Shown: positions 1 to 9,557 of the stretch, in pieces | Position numbering within the stretch: position 1 is the stretch's first letter | Layout of the letters: every line of letters starts with the position of its first letter | NCBI RefSeq assembly: GCF_001425045.1 | Contig: NZ_LMDJ01000002.1 | Location: 1-64,000, forward strand | Reading direction: 5' to 3' | Source: Massilia sp. Root351 | GTDB lineage: Bacteria > Pseudomonadota > Gammaproteobacteria > Burkholderiales > Burkholderiaceae_D | Length of the DNA: 64,000 bases | The notes under the pieces: model-generated | Databases searched by the model: none | Seen by the model: the letters and a program-made list of their open reading frames with translations, nothing else | What the model was told of the DNA's origin: nothing | Made by a program: the position numbers and the translations under genes

Positions 1-1
1 G

Positions 2-127
2 GACTCGAAGACCATCGTCGCCATCAACAAAGATCCTGAAGCGCCGATCTTCTCCGTGGCCGACTACGGCATCGTGGGCGATCTGTTCGACATCGTGCCG
101 CAATTGACCGCCGAGCTGAGCGCGTAA
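2..127 (+). CDS. etfA: Electron transfer flavoprotein alpha subunit, C-terminal end (partial)
   Basis: The window opens inside this gene; the last 41 codons are visible, ending in TAA. The residues [20 protein letters not shown] followed by a YGIVGDLF stretch are the highly conserved C-terminal FAD-binding part of EtfA. The protein pairs with EtfB and passes electrons from acyl-CoA and related dehydrogenases to ETF:quinone oxidoreductase. The 5' part, and presumably etfB, lie outside the window, so operon context cannot be seen. Identification rests on the conserved tail only, but that tail is diagnostic. Confidence 0.9.
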   Translation, partial: DSKTIVAINKDPEAPIFSVADYGIVGDLFDIVPQLTAELSA

Positions 128-464
128 CTCCCCGGGACTGTGATCTTCTCCGAGGCCCAAGAGGGCCTCAAGGCAGCCGCCAGCAAGGTGCTCCACACCC
201 GTGGCAGCGCTGGCGGGTTTACACGGCCCGGGCGGTGACGCTTGTAGAGCTACGCTGAAGCAGTTCTTGCACTCGGCAGTCAGACAGGCCCGTGATCGGA
301 CAACCGAAGGGGGCGGGCAGCGCCCATGAGCGAACGGCCAAGTGATAAAATGCAAGTGCTTTACAATTCTCGTTTTTGGGACGCCATCTTTTTGAAATAG
401 ATAGCCACCTTCTCTAGAACTTTTAGTATTTCCGGTTCGATATTGCAACATAGCGAAAAAGACC
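128..464. other. Gene-free gap between etfA and the small membrane protein
   Basis: Apart from the hairpin just after etfA I see no supportable gene here. The second half (about 330-460) turns AT-rich, unlike the rest of the window, which suggests promoter DNA for the downstream small ORF. No clear -35/-10 pair with good spacing could be fixed. A 24-codon ORF starting at 327 has no ribosome binding site and is not called. Confidence 0.5.
152..169 (+). terminator. Hairpin after etfA (candidate terminator)
   Basis: GAGGCCC and GGGCCTC form a perfect 7-bp stem with a 4-nt AAGA loop, 24 nt after the etfA stop. There is no T-run behind it, so it is at best a weak or Rho-assisted terminator. Confidence 0.35.
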
Positions 465-716
465 ATGGGCCACAACATCCAATCCATCAAAGAAGCCTGC
501 GCCCTCGCGCTGCGTGTCTGGCGCGAAGCGTCGGCCTTCTTCTTCAGCATCGAACTGTGGCTGATGGTGCTGGTGGCCATGGCCACCGTAGGCGGGGTGT
601 TCCTGGCTTTCATGGGCAGCCCGTTCAGCATCCTCGCTTTCGGCTTCGCCATCGCCTACGTCGGCACGCGCGCCGTGCTGCACGCCAAGCGCATCCTGCA
701 CTGGCCGTTTATCTGA
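465..716 (+). CDS. Small hydrophobic membrane protein, function unknown
   Basis: An 83-residue ORF with an amphipathic N-terminus (about residues 1-22) and two strongly hydrophobic stretches at roughly 26-50 and 54-70. It ends in a basic tail, as expected for a two-span inner membrane protein with cytoplasmic ends. I do not recognise a family. The ribosome binding site is weak (a purine run GAAAAAGA ends about 4 nt before ATG). It sits alone after an AT-rich gap and before the AraC-type regulator on the same strand. The membrane-like composition and its position favour a real gene. Antisense and other-frame ORFs over the same span look like shadows. Confidence 0.5.
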   Translation: MGHNIQSIKEACALALRVWREASAFFFSIELWLMVLVAMATVGGVFLAFMGSPFSILAFGFAIAYVGTRAVLHAKRILHWPFI

Positions 717-932
717 CCTGGCCTGCTTGCCGCCATGGTGGCCGGTGTTGAATTTCGTTGGCTGTATTGAGCATTATCGCAATTGCCGCGCAGCGCGGGC
801 TCATGCAATATAGCGCCTACGACATCACTTCGTAACAACGTCAAGACTAACCACAGTGAGCCGGGCGCAGCGGCCTTGCAAGTATCGCCCCGCCGAGAGG
901 CGTGGCGCCGAGCCTGTTCCAAACCTATCCAA

Positions 933-2138
933 ATGCAAGAGCTCTATAAAAAGGCGCTGCTGGCGCTGGTGTTGCTGGTGGTCGCGGACGCGTTGCTGGC
1001 GGGCTTTTTCGTCTACCGCAGTTTTCCGACGCAGACGCTGCTGCCGGCACACAGGGATGGCGCCCGCTGGCGTTCCGAAACGTATTCCGATGTCGCGACC
1101 GGCGGCGCGTCCGCGGTGCGCTTGCACGGCGCGTCGCGCGAGCGGCTGCGCTTCGACTTCAAGCTGAAGGACGCGGCCCAGTATCCTTTTGTCTCCGCTC
1201 TGCTGTTCATGGATGACGGTAAAGGAGGGCAGGCCCATGAGGACTGGTCGCAATTCCATGCCATTAGCTTTGTCGCCAAATGCGCGCCGGCCACGTCCAT
1301 GGTGTTCGAACTGGCCACCTTCGATGAAATAGTCTCCAGGCCAGGCAAACTCGATACTTACCGTCCGCCGGGGACGTATTTTTCGTGCAATGAACAGGGT
1401 ATGCCGGTTACGCTCGACCTGGCCCGGCTGGTTGTCCCCGAATGGTGGTTGCTGTCGATGAAACAGGACTTGGCGCATCAGGGTTATAGACTGGACAGGG
1501 TTGCGAGAATCCTGTTTGGCACCAGCAGCGCCACACCACACAATGTTGATACCTATATCGAAATCAGCGAACTGACGTTGCATGGCCGGGATTACCGCTA
1601 TATGGCGGCGATGCTGGCCATTGTCCTGGGCGGCTGGGGCGCATTCGGCGTCTGGTTCTTCGTGGCCCATTCCCGCGCGCTGACGGCAAGCGTGGATTCC
1701 AAAATGAAGAAAGATTTGCCATTGCTGGCTTATCGCCAGTTGACCCTGGAACCGTACAAGGATATGGAAAAGACGTCGGTCCTGCGCTATATCGCGACCA
1801 ACTACACCGATCCCCGACTGGACCTGGAAACCGTGGCGGCCGGGACTGGCGCGAACCGCCACAAAATCAATGAAGTGCTGAAATCCGAACTTGGCATGAC
1901 ATTTACCGCCTATGTGAATAAATTGCGGCTGACAGAAGCGTCCAGGCTGCTCGCCGAGAAAAGCAGCGCGGCCGTGTCGGAAATCGCCTATTCGGTTGGC
2001 TATGCGAATGTTCCTTATTTTAATCGGCTGTTCAAGGAAGAATACGGCTGCACGCCGAAGTCATTCCGGTCCCTTGCCGCTCAGCCGGGCCAGCAGGCGT
2101 TGCCTGCCCAAGTGCCGCCGCGTGAATCGCTCGCTTGA
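933..2138 (+). CDS. Membrane-anchored AraC-family transcriptional regulator
   Basis: 401 residues. Order: short cytoplasmic start, membrane span at about 7-26, an extracytoplasmic domain of about 200 residues, a second span at about 224-244, then a cytoplasmic AraC-type double helix-turn-helix (about 285-385) ending with the family signature region (EIAYSVGYAN, YFNRLFKEEYG). This is a one-component design that could sense a ligand outside the membrane and bind DNA inside. ATG 933 is chosen over the longer ORF from 783 because the paralogue at 59838 starts at the same point (MQ-YKKALLAL). The genes directly downstream on the same strand encode secreted carbohydrate enzymes, so it probably controls them. 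The ligand is not known. The two TM spans place the DNA-binding domain at the membrane. Confidence 0.85.
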   Translation: MQELYKKALLALVLLVVADALLAGFFVYRSFPTQTLLPAHRDGARWRSETYSDVATGGASAVRLHGASRERLRFDFKLKDAAQYPFVSALLFMDDGKGGQAHEDWSQFHAISFVAKCAPATSMVFELATFDEIVSRPGKLDTYRPPGTYFSCNEQGMPVTLDLARLVVPEWWLLSMKQDLAHQGYRLDRVARILFGTSSATPHNVDTYIEISELTLHGRDYRYMAAMLAIVLGGWGAFGVWFFVAHSRALTASVDSKMKKDLPLLAYRQLTLEPYKDMEKTSVLRYIATNYTDPRLDLETVAAGTGANRHKINEVLKSELGMTFTAYVNKLRLTEASRLLAEKSSAAVSEIAYSVGYANVPYFNRLFKEEYGCTPKSFRSLAAQPGQQALPAQVPPRESLA

Positions 2139-2359
2139 AGCGCCCCGTCCCTGCATCGGCCCGAAGCCGGCCTTGCACTGCGGCTAAAAATTCTTGCAAT
2201 TTCTGCGGTGTGCAAGGAATTCGCACGCCCGCGATACCGCTGCGCAGGACGTCCATCCTATGCTTCACCCTGTACGGCCCCAGGGTTGCCCTGGCGCGTA
2301 CGCGCAGTGGCCGGTGCTTGCCCGCCATGCAAATAAATAAGAGTGAATGGGAGACGATT

Positions 2360-4336
2360 GTGGCAGTGGAAGAAATTCGCGCGTTGCTATGGGCTGCATT
2401 GTTGGCTGGACCCGCAGTCCACGCGGAAAATTACAAAGAGGCGCCGGGCTCGCGGCCCCCGGTTTTGGCTGCCATCTTCGGCGACCATGCTGTCCTGCAG
2501 CGCGGCCAGCCCATCGCCATCTGGGGCAAAGCGCCGGCCGGTAGCGTTGTTACCGTCCAGCTCAATGGCGAATCGGTGCTGGCCACGGCCGATGGCGGCG
2601 GAAAGTGGCGCGCCCGTTTGCCGGCCATGGCGGCCGGCGGCCCCTACGCGCTGAGCGTCGGCGCGAACGGCGGCACCAGCACAGTGAACGACATCATGAT
2701 CGGGGACGTCTTCCTGTGCGGCGGGCAGTCGAACATGGAACTGCCGATGGCTCAAGCGACGAATGCGGCGATGGACGTCGCGTTCTCCGCCAGCCCGCTG
2801 ATCCGGTTCGTCAATATCCCGCGCGACAGTTCGGCGGTCCGTCTTGACGATTTCAAGACCGTCCCGCAATGGCAGGTCGCTGGAGCGCAGACTACCGGCC
2901 AGGCCTCCGCCGTCTGCTACCACATGGCCCGCGCGCTGCAGCGCCGGTACGAGGTCCCGGTGGGCTTCGTCAACGCCAGTTGGGGCGGCAGCACGATCCA
3001 GAGCTGGATCAGCGGCGCGTCCATGCGAAAAATGGCCGGGTACGCCCAGGCGCTGGATGTGGTGGACCAGTACGCGGCGGACGCGGCGGCCGGCATGCGT
3101 GCGGAGGAGGTCCGTCAGCAAGCCTGGTGGGAGACGGCCGATCCGCAGGCCCGCGCGCAACGCGCCTGGGCCGGCAAGGCGTTCGACGACAGCGCCTGGC
3201 CCGTCATGCAGCCGGCTGGACGCTGGAACGAGTCCGGAATCGGCGCGCTCAGCACACATCGCGGGGTCGCGTGGTTCCGCACTACGGTCGAGCTGACCGC
3301 GCAGCAGGCCGCTGCTGTGACCCACCTGTTGCTCGGCCAGGTGGCCACCGCCGACACCACCTGGGTTAACGGTGTGCGGGTGGGCGCCAACACCAACTGG
3401 TGGACTGGCCGCGAATACGCCGTGCCCAGAGGCGTGCTCACGCCGGGGCGCAACGTGGTCGCGGTGCGGGTGCTGGGCGACGACCAAGGTGGCGGACTGG
3501 TCAGCCCTGCCGGCCAGCGCGCGCTGCGCACCGCGGATGGCGCAAGGATCGCCTTGCCGTTACGCTGGAAGTACCAGGTCGGGTCCCAATTGAGCGCGAC
3601 GCAGCCGCCCACGCCCTGGGAGGCGCCAACCAGCCTGGGTACGCTGTACAACGGCATGATCGCACCGCTGCAAGGCTATGCGTTCAAACTGGCGGCGTGG
3701 TACCAGGGCGAGGCCAACGCCGGCGCGGCCCGGGAATACCGCACTTTGCTGCCGCTGCTGTTCGACGACTGGCGCCAGACCTTTGCCCAGCCGGACTTGC
3801 CCTTCCTTGTTGCACAGCTGACTTCGTTCGGGGCGGTGTCGACCACACCGGGCCGGTCGGCGTGGGCCGAATTGCGCCAGGCCCAGTCGGCGGCGGTCCG
3901 GAACGATCCGCATGCGGGATTGGCGGTGACCTTCGACTTCGGCGACCGCTCCGATATCCATCCAAGCCAGAAAGCAATTGTCGGTCAGCGCCTGGCCCGG
4001 GCCGCCCGTGCGGTGGCATATGGCGAGAAGATCACGCCGGGCGGGCCGGAGGCCGTCTCGGCAAGCCGTAGCGGAGAGGATGTCGTGATCCGCTTTGCCA
4101 ATACCAATGGCGGGTTGCGGACCTACTCATCGGATACGGCGATCGGATTCGAAGTATGCGAACAGGACGCGTGCCGCTACGCGCGCGCAACAGCCGAGGG
4201 CGACACGGTCAGGCTACCGGGCGCGGCCACCGTCCGCGCAAGCAAAGTGCGTTACGGCTGGTCCGACGCGCCGTTTATCAACCTGTTCAGCATGGACGAT
4301 CTGCCGGCCAGCGGCTTCGAGCTGGATTTGAACTGA
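2360..4336 (+). CDS. Sialate O-acetylesterase-like SGNH carbohydrate esterase, secreted
   Basis: About 658 residues with a signal peptide (hydrophobic run LLWAALLAGPAVHA, then ENYKEA). SGNH/SASA landmarks are GQSNM with the nucleophile Ser near residue 124, WYQGEANA near 450 and the D-x-x-H pair in DIHPSQK near 532. Between the first and second blocks lies an inserted beta-rich region like those in other members of this family. The family removes acetyl groups from sugars; in a non-host bacterium with GH97, GH43 and GH105 neighbours the likely target is acetylated plant polysaccharide rather than sialic acid (inference). GTG at 2360 is chosen because GGGAG stands 8 nt upstream; ATG 2327 is in frame but has no such site. 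The 222-nt gap after the AraC gene holds TTCTTGCA and TGCAAGGAA as a loose inverted repeat. Confidence 0.85.
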   Translation: MAVEEIRALLWAALLAGPAVHAENYKEAPGSRPPVLAAIFGDHAVLQRGQPIAIWGKAPAGSVVTVQLNGESVLATADGGGKWRARLPAMAAGGPYALSVGANGGTSTVNDIMIGDVFLCGGQSNMELPMAQATNAAMDVAFSASPLIRFVNIPRDSSAVRLDDFKTVPQWQVAGAQTTGQASAVCYHMARALQRRYEVPVGFVNASWGGSTIQSWISGASMRKMAGYAQALDVVDQYAADAAAGMRAEEVRQQAWWETADPQARAQRAWAGKAFDDSAWPVMQPAGRWNESGIGALSTHRGVAWFRTTVELTAQQAAAVTHLLLGQVATADTTWVNGVRVGANTNWWTGREYAVPRGVLTPGRNVVAVRVLGDDQGGGLVSPAGQRALRTADGARIALPLRWKYQVGSQLSATQPPTPWEAPTSLGTLYNGMIAPLQGYAFKLAAWYQGEANAGAAREYRTLLPLLFDDWRQTFAQPDLPFLVAQLTSFGAVSTTPGRSAWAELRQAQSAAVRNDPHAGLAVTFDFGDRSDIHPSQKAIVGQRLARAARAVAYGEKITPGGPEAVSASRSGEDVVIRFANTNGGLRTYSSDTAIGFEVCEQDACRYARATAEGDTVRLPGAATVRASKVRYGWSDAPFINLFSMDDLPASGFELDLN

Positions 4337-4428
4337 TGCCGGCACATTTCGGTGTGCCGTGACGACCGCAATGGCGGCAACTGCCACGGTGCGCCGGCCT
4401 TTTCCTTCCTTTTTTGAAAAACTATCTG

Positions 4429-6342
4429 ATGACGATGAAAAAACTGAGTGTGCTGTTGGGATTGGCCTTGGCAACTGGCGCCGCGTTCGCGCTCCAGAGT
4501 CCGGACCGGCAGCTGGATGTGTCGGTACTGGTCAATCCGGACCAGACCCTGTCCTACAGTATCAAGCGCAACGGCCAGCCGGTGTTGTTGCCTTCGCCGC
4601 TGGGCTTGAAGCTGGCCGGCGCGGACTTCTCGCAGGGCCTCAAGCTGGCGGGCACTTCGCCGGTGAGGCCGGTCTCCGAGCGTTACACGATGGCGGTGGG
4701 CAAGCGCGGTGTCATCCAGTACCGCGCCAACGAGCAGGTGTACTCGCTGGTCAATGCGGCCGGCCACAAGATGGAGGTGGCGTTCCGCGTGTCCGACGAT
4801 GGCGTGGCCTTCCGCTATGTCGTTGCCGAGCCCCGGCTTGCGTCCAAGCGCTTTGTCGGCGAGACGACCGGTTTCGCATTCGACCCGAAGACGCGCGCCT
4901 TCCTGCAGCCGATGGCGGTGGCCAAGAGCGGCTGGGGCAAAACCAACCCTTCCTATGAAGAGCACTACCAGGTCGACATGCCGGTCGGCCAGCCCGCGCC
5001 CTTGAAAGCCGGCTGGGTCTTCCCGGCGCTGTTCCGCAGCGGCGAGACCTGGGTGGCGCTGACCGAGGCCAATATGGACGGCAGCTTCCATGCCTCGCGG
5101 CTGGCCACCGACTCCCCCGGTGGCGTGTACCGGATCGATGGGCCGACATCGCCGGAGGTTTTCACCAACGGCGGGCTGCTGGCGGAAACCGCGGGCACGC
5201 TGGTTACGCCCTGGCGCGTCATTGCCGTGGGTGCGCTCAGCACCGTGATGGATTCCACCCTCGGCACCGACCTGGCGGCGCCGGCGGTCCCGTTCGACGC
5301 CAAGCTGATCCGGCCCGGCCATGCATCCTGGAGCTGGCCGCTGCTCAAGGACGAGGCCACGGTGTTCGACGTGCAGAAAAAGTTCATCGACTACGCGGTG
5401 GACATGAAATGGGACTACACCCTGGTCGACGCCGAGTGGGATCGGCAAATCGGCTACGCCAAAATGGCCGAGCTGGCGCGCTATGCCGCTGCCAGGGGGG
5501 TGGGCGTGCTGGTCTGGTACAACTCGGCCGGCGCGTGGAACGATGCGCCGCAGACGCCGCGCAACCAGCTGTTGACGCGCGATGCGCGCGTGAAGGAATT
5601 CGCGCGCCTGAGGAAAATGGGCGTCAAGGGCGTGAAGATCGATTTCTTCGGTGGCGACGGCGCGTCCATGATCCGGTACTACGTCGACATCCTGAAGGAC
5701 GCGGCCGCTGCCGGCCTGCTGGTGAACTTCCATGGCGCGACGCTGCCGCGCGGACTGGAGCGAACCTTCCCCAACCTGATGACGGCCGAAGCGATCCGCG
5801 GGTTCGAGTTCACGACCTTCGACCAGAAAGACCATGACGCCGTCGCGCCCCATGCGGTGAATGCGGCCATGATCCGCAACCTGTTCGACCCGATGGACTT
5901 CACGCCGATGGTGTTTGGCGACATGGGCCAGATCAAGCGCCTTACCCGCAACGGCTTCGAGCTGGCCCAGTCGGTGCTGTTCTTGTCGGGCATCCAGCAT
6001 TTCGCGGAGATCCCGGAGGGCATGGCGAGCGTGCCGGAATATGTCCGAAGCTTCCTGCGCGACTTGCCGCGCCGCTGGGACGACAGCCGCTTCCTCGCGG
6101 GCTATCCGGGTTCGCATGTGGTGCTTGCCCGCCAAGCCGGCAGCAGCTGGTATGTGGCCGGCGTCAATGCCGAACAGGGCGAGCGCACGGTCGAGCTGGA
6201 CCTGTCCTTTATCGGCAAGCGCAAGGGCGCCATGATCACCGACGGCGCCGGCCAGCGCGAATTCAGCCAGGCCGAGCTCCAGTCCGGCAAGGTGCGCGTG
6301 ACGCTGAAACCGCGCGGCGGCTTTGTGGCGGTCTTTCGCTGA
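4429..6342 (+). CDS. Glycoside hydrolase family 97 protein (retaining, alpha-galactosidase-like)
   Basis: About 637 residues with a clear signal peptide (MKKLSVLLGLALATGAAFA). The N-terminal beta-sandwich is followed by a TIM barrel containing DAEWD, the motif KIDFFGGDG near residue 402 and TAEAIRG near 451. GH97 splits into inverting enzymes that use two Glu residues and retaining enzymes that use an Asp nucleophile; the KIDFF Asp with the later Glu fits the retaining, alpha-galactosidase-like group (family knowledge plus inference). The enzyme is probably periplasmic. Starts at TTG 4414, ATG 4429 or ATG 4435 all keep the signal peptide and none has a strong ribosome site. It lies 92 nt after the esterase gene and 9 nt before the deacetylase gene, so co-transcription is likely. 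Confidence 0.85.
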   Translation: MTMKKLSVLLGLALATGAAFALQSPDRQLDVSVLVNPDQTLSYSIKRNGQPVLLPSPLGLKLAGADFSQGLKLAGTSPVRPVSERYTMAVGKRGVIQYRANEQVYSLVNAAGHKMEVAFRVSDDGVAFRYVVAEPRLASKRFVGETTGFAFDPKTRAFLQPMAVAKSGWGKTNPSYEEHYQVDMPVGQPAPLKAGWVFPALFRSGETWVALTEANMDGSFHASRLATDSPGGVYRIDGPTSPEVFTNGGLLAETAGTLVTPWRVIAVGALSTVMDSTLGTDLAAPAVPFDAKLIRPGHASWSWPLLKDEATVFDVQKKFIDYAVDMKWDYTLVDAEWDRQIGYAKMAELARYAAARGVGVLVWYNSAGAWNDAPQTPRNQLLTRDARVKEFARLRKMGVKGVKIDFFGGDGASMIRYYVDILKDAAAAGLLVNFHGATLPRGLERTFPNLMTAEAIRGFEFTTFDQKDHDAVAPHAVNAAMIRNLFDPMDFTPMVFGDMGQIKRLTRNGFELAQSVLFLSGIQHFAEIPEGMASVPEYVRSFLRDLPRRWDDSRFLAGYPGSHVVLARQAGSSWYVAGVNAEQGERTVELDLSFIGKRKGAMITDGAGQREFSQAELQSGKVRVTLKPRGGFVAVFR

Positions 6343-6351
6343 GGTGGGATC

Positions 6352-7320
6352 ATGAAATTTCCAGGCAAGGCCATCCCGGCCATCTCGCTCGCGCCCGCTG
6401 CCGTTTGCGCCAACGCGGCGGGACCGGTCCCCGGTGGACTGGACAAGAACGGCCGCCGGCTGGCGGCCCCCATCGCCAGCCGCGCCGGCTTCGGCTACGT
6501 GCGCCCGGCGCGGTTGCTGGGCGACCTGGCCGCCGGCGGCCTGGTGCGCCGCCGTCGCCCTCCGGTCTCCGCCAGCGCCGCTGCGGTTGCCTTGCTTGCC
6601 ATCGCCGCCGTGTCATTCGGCTTTCCCGCCGCTGCGGCGGAATGCGGCGCCGACGCATTGGGCACGGCCCGCACGCTCATACTCAAGCGCGAGTACGGCG
6701 CCTGGGGCGCGAGCCAGCATACCGCGCTGCCGCTGCGCAAGGGAGAGGTGGTCCTGACCTTCGACGACGGTCCGCGCCCGGACACCACGCCGCGCGTGCT
6801 CAAAGCGCTTGCCGATCACTGTGTCAAGGCCACGTTCTTCATGGTCGGCAATAACATGGCCGCATTCCCGGACCTTGCGCGCAGCGTTGTCCGCGCCGGC
6901 CATTCGGCTGCAATGCACAGCTATGCCCATCCCTATCTTGGCCATCTGGCGCCCGCCGATCAACTGGCCGACCTGAAGAAAACCCAGGAAGTCTACCAGG
7001 CGACCCTGGGCGCGGCGGCGCCGGCTTATCGCTTTCCCATGCTGGCGGAAACGCCGACCTTGATGGCGGCGCTGCAGGCGCAGCATATCGCGGTCTTCTC
7101 GATTGACGTCGGTATCGGCGATTGGGAAGCGGATGTGACGACCGGCGTCCTTGCGGCCCGCCTCGCTGAAAACCTGAAAGCGGCCGGCGGCGGCATCGTG
7201 CTGATGCACGATGCCTACGGGCCGCTGGCGGACGCCTTGCCCGTGCTGTTAAAGTTGCTCAAGGACGGCGGGTACCAGGTCGTGCACCTGGAATGGGAAG
7301 GGGCCAAAGATCCTGATTAA
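6352..7320 (+). CDS. Polysaccharide deacetylase (NodB / CE4 family)
   Basis: 322 residues. The CE4 motifs are in order: TFDDGP (about 136-141, the first D being the base), a second metal-binding block MHSYAHP (about 188), YRFP, then IDVGIGDW and the final LMHDAYG with the catalytic His. The enzyme removes N- or O-acetyl groups from a polymer such as chitin, peptidoglycan or acetylated xylan; the substrate is not decided by sequence. GAGGTGG upstream supports ATG 6352, but this leaves about 64 residues of low-information sequence before what reads as a true signal peptide (RRRRPP, then a hydrophobic run ending PAAAAEC). An in-frame GTG at 6544 would start exactly at that signal peptide. It follows the GH97 gene by 9 nt. 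Confidence 0.85.
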   Translation: MKFPGKAIPAISLAPAAVCANAAGPVPGGLDKNGRRLAAPIASRAGFGYVRPARLLGDLAAGGLVRRRRPPVSASAAAVALLAIAAVSFGFPAAAAECGADALGTARTLILKREYGAWGASQHTALPLRKGEVVLTFDDGPRPDTTPRVLKALADHCVKATFFMVGNNMAAFPDLARSVVRAGHSAAMHSYAHPYLGHLAPADQLADLKKTQEVYQATLGAAAPAYRFPMLAETPTLMAALQAQHIAVFSIDVGIGDWEADVTTGVLAARLAENLKAAGGGIVLMHDAYGPLADALPVLLKLLKDGGYQVVHLEWEGAKDPD

Positions 7321-7387
7321 ACCACCCCGCCTCCGCCACCTTGCCGCCCCCATGGCGGCGTTGGCGATTTGCCTGTTGCTGGTCCGG

Positions 7388-9499
7388 TTAGGCAGCCGGG
7401 CAGCCGGTGTGTTGCGCAATGTGCGCCGCTATCTGCTGCAGCAGCGTTTGCAGTTGTTCCACGATGGCCATGGCCATGGCGGGCGCGCGTTCACTGTCCG
7501 CCTCGCACGGCGCAAGCTGCTCCAGCTGCTCGCACAAGTCGCCCATGCGGAACGCGCCGACGGTGCGTGCTGCCGCCTTCATGCGGTGGCCCAGTTCGCG
7601 CACGGCGTCCAGGTCGCCGTGGGCCAGCGCAGCCTCCATATCGCGCACGCCCTCCTGTGAACTGTGCAGGAATTTGGCGGCGAATTTGCGTACTTTCTCC
7701 GCATCGTAGCCAAGCAGCATGGCCAGCACCGACAGGTCTATCACGTCCGGGTTGCCGCCGTGCGCGGCCGTGGCCTCAATGACCTCAGTAGCCGTGGGCG
7801 CCGGCGCCGCCGGCTGCGGCTCGGCCGGCGGCACGCGCGGAGGCAGCCAGTTGGCGATGGTTTGATACAGCAGCGCCGGCTGCACCGGCTTCGAAATAAA
7901 GTCGTTCATGCCTGCATCGATGCAGCGCACCCGGGCTTCGGTGGTGGCGGTAGCCGTCATTGCCAGCACCGGTATCTGGCCGAATCGCGGCGAGGCGCGG
8001 ATGCGGCGCGTCGTTTCCAGCCCATCCATGACCGGCATCTGCAAGTCCATCAATACGCAGTCGAAATCGGTCTTGTGCAACAGCTCCAGCGCGGCCGCGC
8101 CATTGTTGGCAAGGCAAACGGCAGCGCCCATTTCTTCCAGCATTTCCTGCGCTATCTGCTGATTGAAGACGTTGTCCTCCACCAGCAGGATGCGGGCCGT
8201 GCGCAGCGACGCCATCATGGCCGATGCGCGGGAATTGGCCAGCAGTTCGCCGGCAGCGTCGCTGATCTGGCTGATCAGCGTGGACATGGGCCGGGGCGAT
8301 ATGCCGAGTTGGGCCGTGAACCAGAATGTACTGCCGACGCCGGGCTGGCTGTCGACTCCGACGCGGCCGCCCATCAGTTCTGCCAGTTCCTTGCAGATCG
8401 CCAGGCCCAGGCCGGTGCCGCCATATTCGCGCGTGGTCGACGTGTCGGCCTGCTGGAACGAGACGAACAATTTGGCCATCTCCGCTTCGGACAGGCCGAT
8501 GCCCTGGTCGCTCACTTCAAAGCGCACCAGGCAGCCGTCGGCGCCGCTGGCCACCATGCGCGCGCGGAAGGCGATCCTGCCTTGCTCGCTGAACTTGATG
8601 GCGTTGTTGGCGTAGTTGATGAGCACCTGCTTCAGCCGCAGCGGATCGCCCACCAGCACCGGCGGCAGCGCGGGATCCAGGTCGAACACCAGTTCCAGGC
8701 CGCGCGAGGCCGCCTTTGGCGCTACCACCGCCGTCAGCGTTTGCACCACCTGGTCGAGCGAAAAGTCGACATGCTGCAGGTCCATCTTGCCGGCCTCGAT
8801 CTTGGAAATGTCAAGAATGTCGTCGATGATGCCCAGCACGTGCTCGCCGGCGAAGCGGATCTTTTCCAGATAGTCGCGCTGGCGCGGGTCCAGCTCGGTC
8901 TTCAGCGCCAGGTAGGCCATGCCGATGACGCAATTCAGTGGCGTGCGGATTTCATGGCTCATATTGGACAGGAACTGGCCCTTGGCCATGCTGGCCGCCT
9001 CGGCCAGTCGCTTGGCCTGCAGCAGTTCCTCGTTCTTGGCCTCAAGCTGCTGTTCGTAGTGCCGCTCGGATGTCACATCGTGATAAATGGTGACGAAACC
9101 ACTGACCGCCCCGTCCGCGCCGTAGATGGGGCGGCCGACGATGTTCAGCACCACGCCGTCCACGCTGATGCGGGTGAAATTGTGAGGCTCGAACTTCAGG
9201 CACAGCGCCTCCCTGGCTGCCACCAGCCCGTCGATGTCGCCTGGCCCATAGTCGCCGCGCGCGGCGAGGGCGCGGAATACATCGCCCATGGTGACGCCGG
9301 CGTGCATCACGTCGGCCGGCAGGCGCTGCAACTGGCAAAAGGCGGGATTCCAGAACCGGATGGTCAGGTCGCTATCGACTATGGTCACCCCAACCGGCAT
9401 GTATTCCAGTGCGGCGGCCAGCCTGGGGAAATTCAGCCTGATGAATTCTTCGCTTTGAATAGTGTGGACAGTGGAATCCATAAGCCGGTCATCCCGCAT
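7388..9499 (-). CDS. Hybrid sensor histidine kinase (PAS-HisKA-HATPase-REC-HPt)
   Basis: About 703 residues with no membrane span or signal peptide, so cytosolic. A PAS domain (about 20-140) is followed by a HisKA dimerisation helix with SHEIRTPLN (phospho-acceptor His near 182), an HATPase domain with NYANNAIKF and GGTGLGLAI, a receiver domain (VEDN, phospho-acceptor Asp in VLMDLQMP near 483, SKPVQP Lys) and a C-terminal HPt domain with LGHRMKAAA (His near 637). The usual Gly of the HPt HxxKG motif is Ala here. No separate response regulator lies nearby, so the output partner is unknown. ATG 9499 is preferred; ATG 9481 and GTG 9544 are in-frame alternatives and none has a strong ribosome site. 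It is convergent with the deacetylase gene. Confidence 0.88.
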   Translation of the reverse strand: MRDDRLMDSTVHTIQSEEFIRLNFPRLAAALEYMPVGVTIVDSDLTIRFWNPAFCQLQRLPADVMHAGVTMGDVFRALAARGDYGPGDIDGLVAAREALCLKFEPHNFTRISVDGVVLNIVGRPIYGADGAVSGFVTIYHDVTSERHYEQQLEAKNEELLQAKRLAEAASMAKGQFLSNMSHEIRTPLNCVIGMAYLALKTELDPRQRDYLEKIRFAGEHVLGIIDDILDISKIEAGKMDLQHVDFSLDQVVQTLTAVVAPKAASRGLELVFDLDPALPPVLVGDPLRLKQVLINYANNAIKFSEQGRIAFRARMVASGADGCLVRFEVSDQGIGLSEAEMAKLFVSFQQADTSTTREYGGTGLGLAICKELAELMGGRVGVDSQPGVGSTFWFTAQLGISPRPMSTLISQISDAAGELLANSRASAMMASLRTARILLVEDNVFNQQIAQEMLEEMGAAVCLANNGAAALELLHKTDFDCVLMDLQMPVMDGLETTRRIRASPRFGQIPVLAMTATATTEARVRCIDAGMNDFISKPVQPALLYQTIANWLPPRVPPAEPQPAAPAPTATEVIEATAAHGGNPDVIDLSVLAMLLGYDAEKVRKFAAKFLHSSQEGVRDMEAALAHGDLDAVRELGHRMKAAARTVGAFRMGDLCEQLEQLAPCEADSERAPAMAMAIVEQLQTLLQQIAAHIAQHTGCPAA

Positions 9500-9557
9500 G
9501 GCGAAACTGGAACGTGTTTCTGGGCCACGCTCGCTGGCTGGCACATCAGGCAGAACT

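Noticed and set aside
327..401. 24-codon ORF in the gap after etfA
   Set aside because: No ribosome site and no similarity that I recognise.
783..932. 50-codon N-terminal extension of the first AraC regulator
   Set aside because: The paralogue starts at the equivalent of ATG 933 and the extension has no matching sequence.
2135..2359. Longer start for the sialate esterase overlapping the AraC stop
   Set aside because: Would bury the signal peptide about 75 residues inside; GTG 2360 has a good ribosome site.
4252..6135. 627-codon open frame opposite GH97
   Set aside because: His- and Arg-rich low-information sequence typical of a GC-rich shadow; the GH97 strand is convincing.
7343..7359. GCCGCC/GGCGGC hairpin between the deacetylase and histidine kinase genes
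   Set aside because: Six-base GC arms are common by chance at this base composition and no T-run follows.
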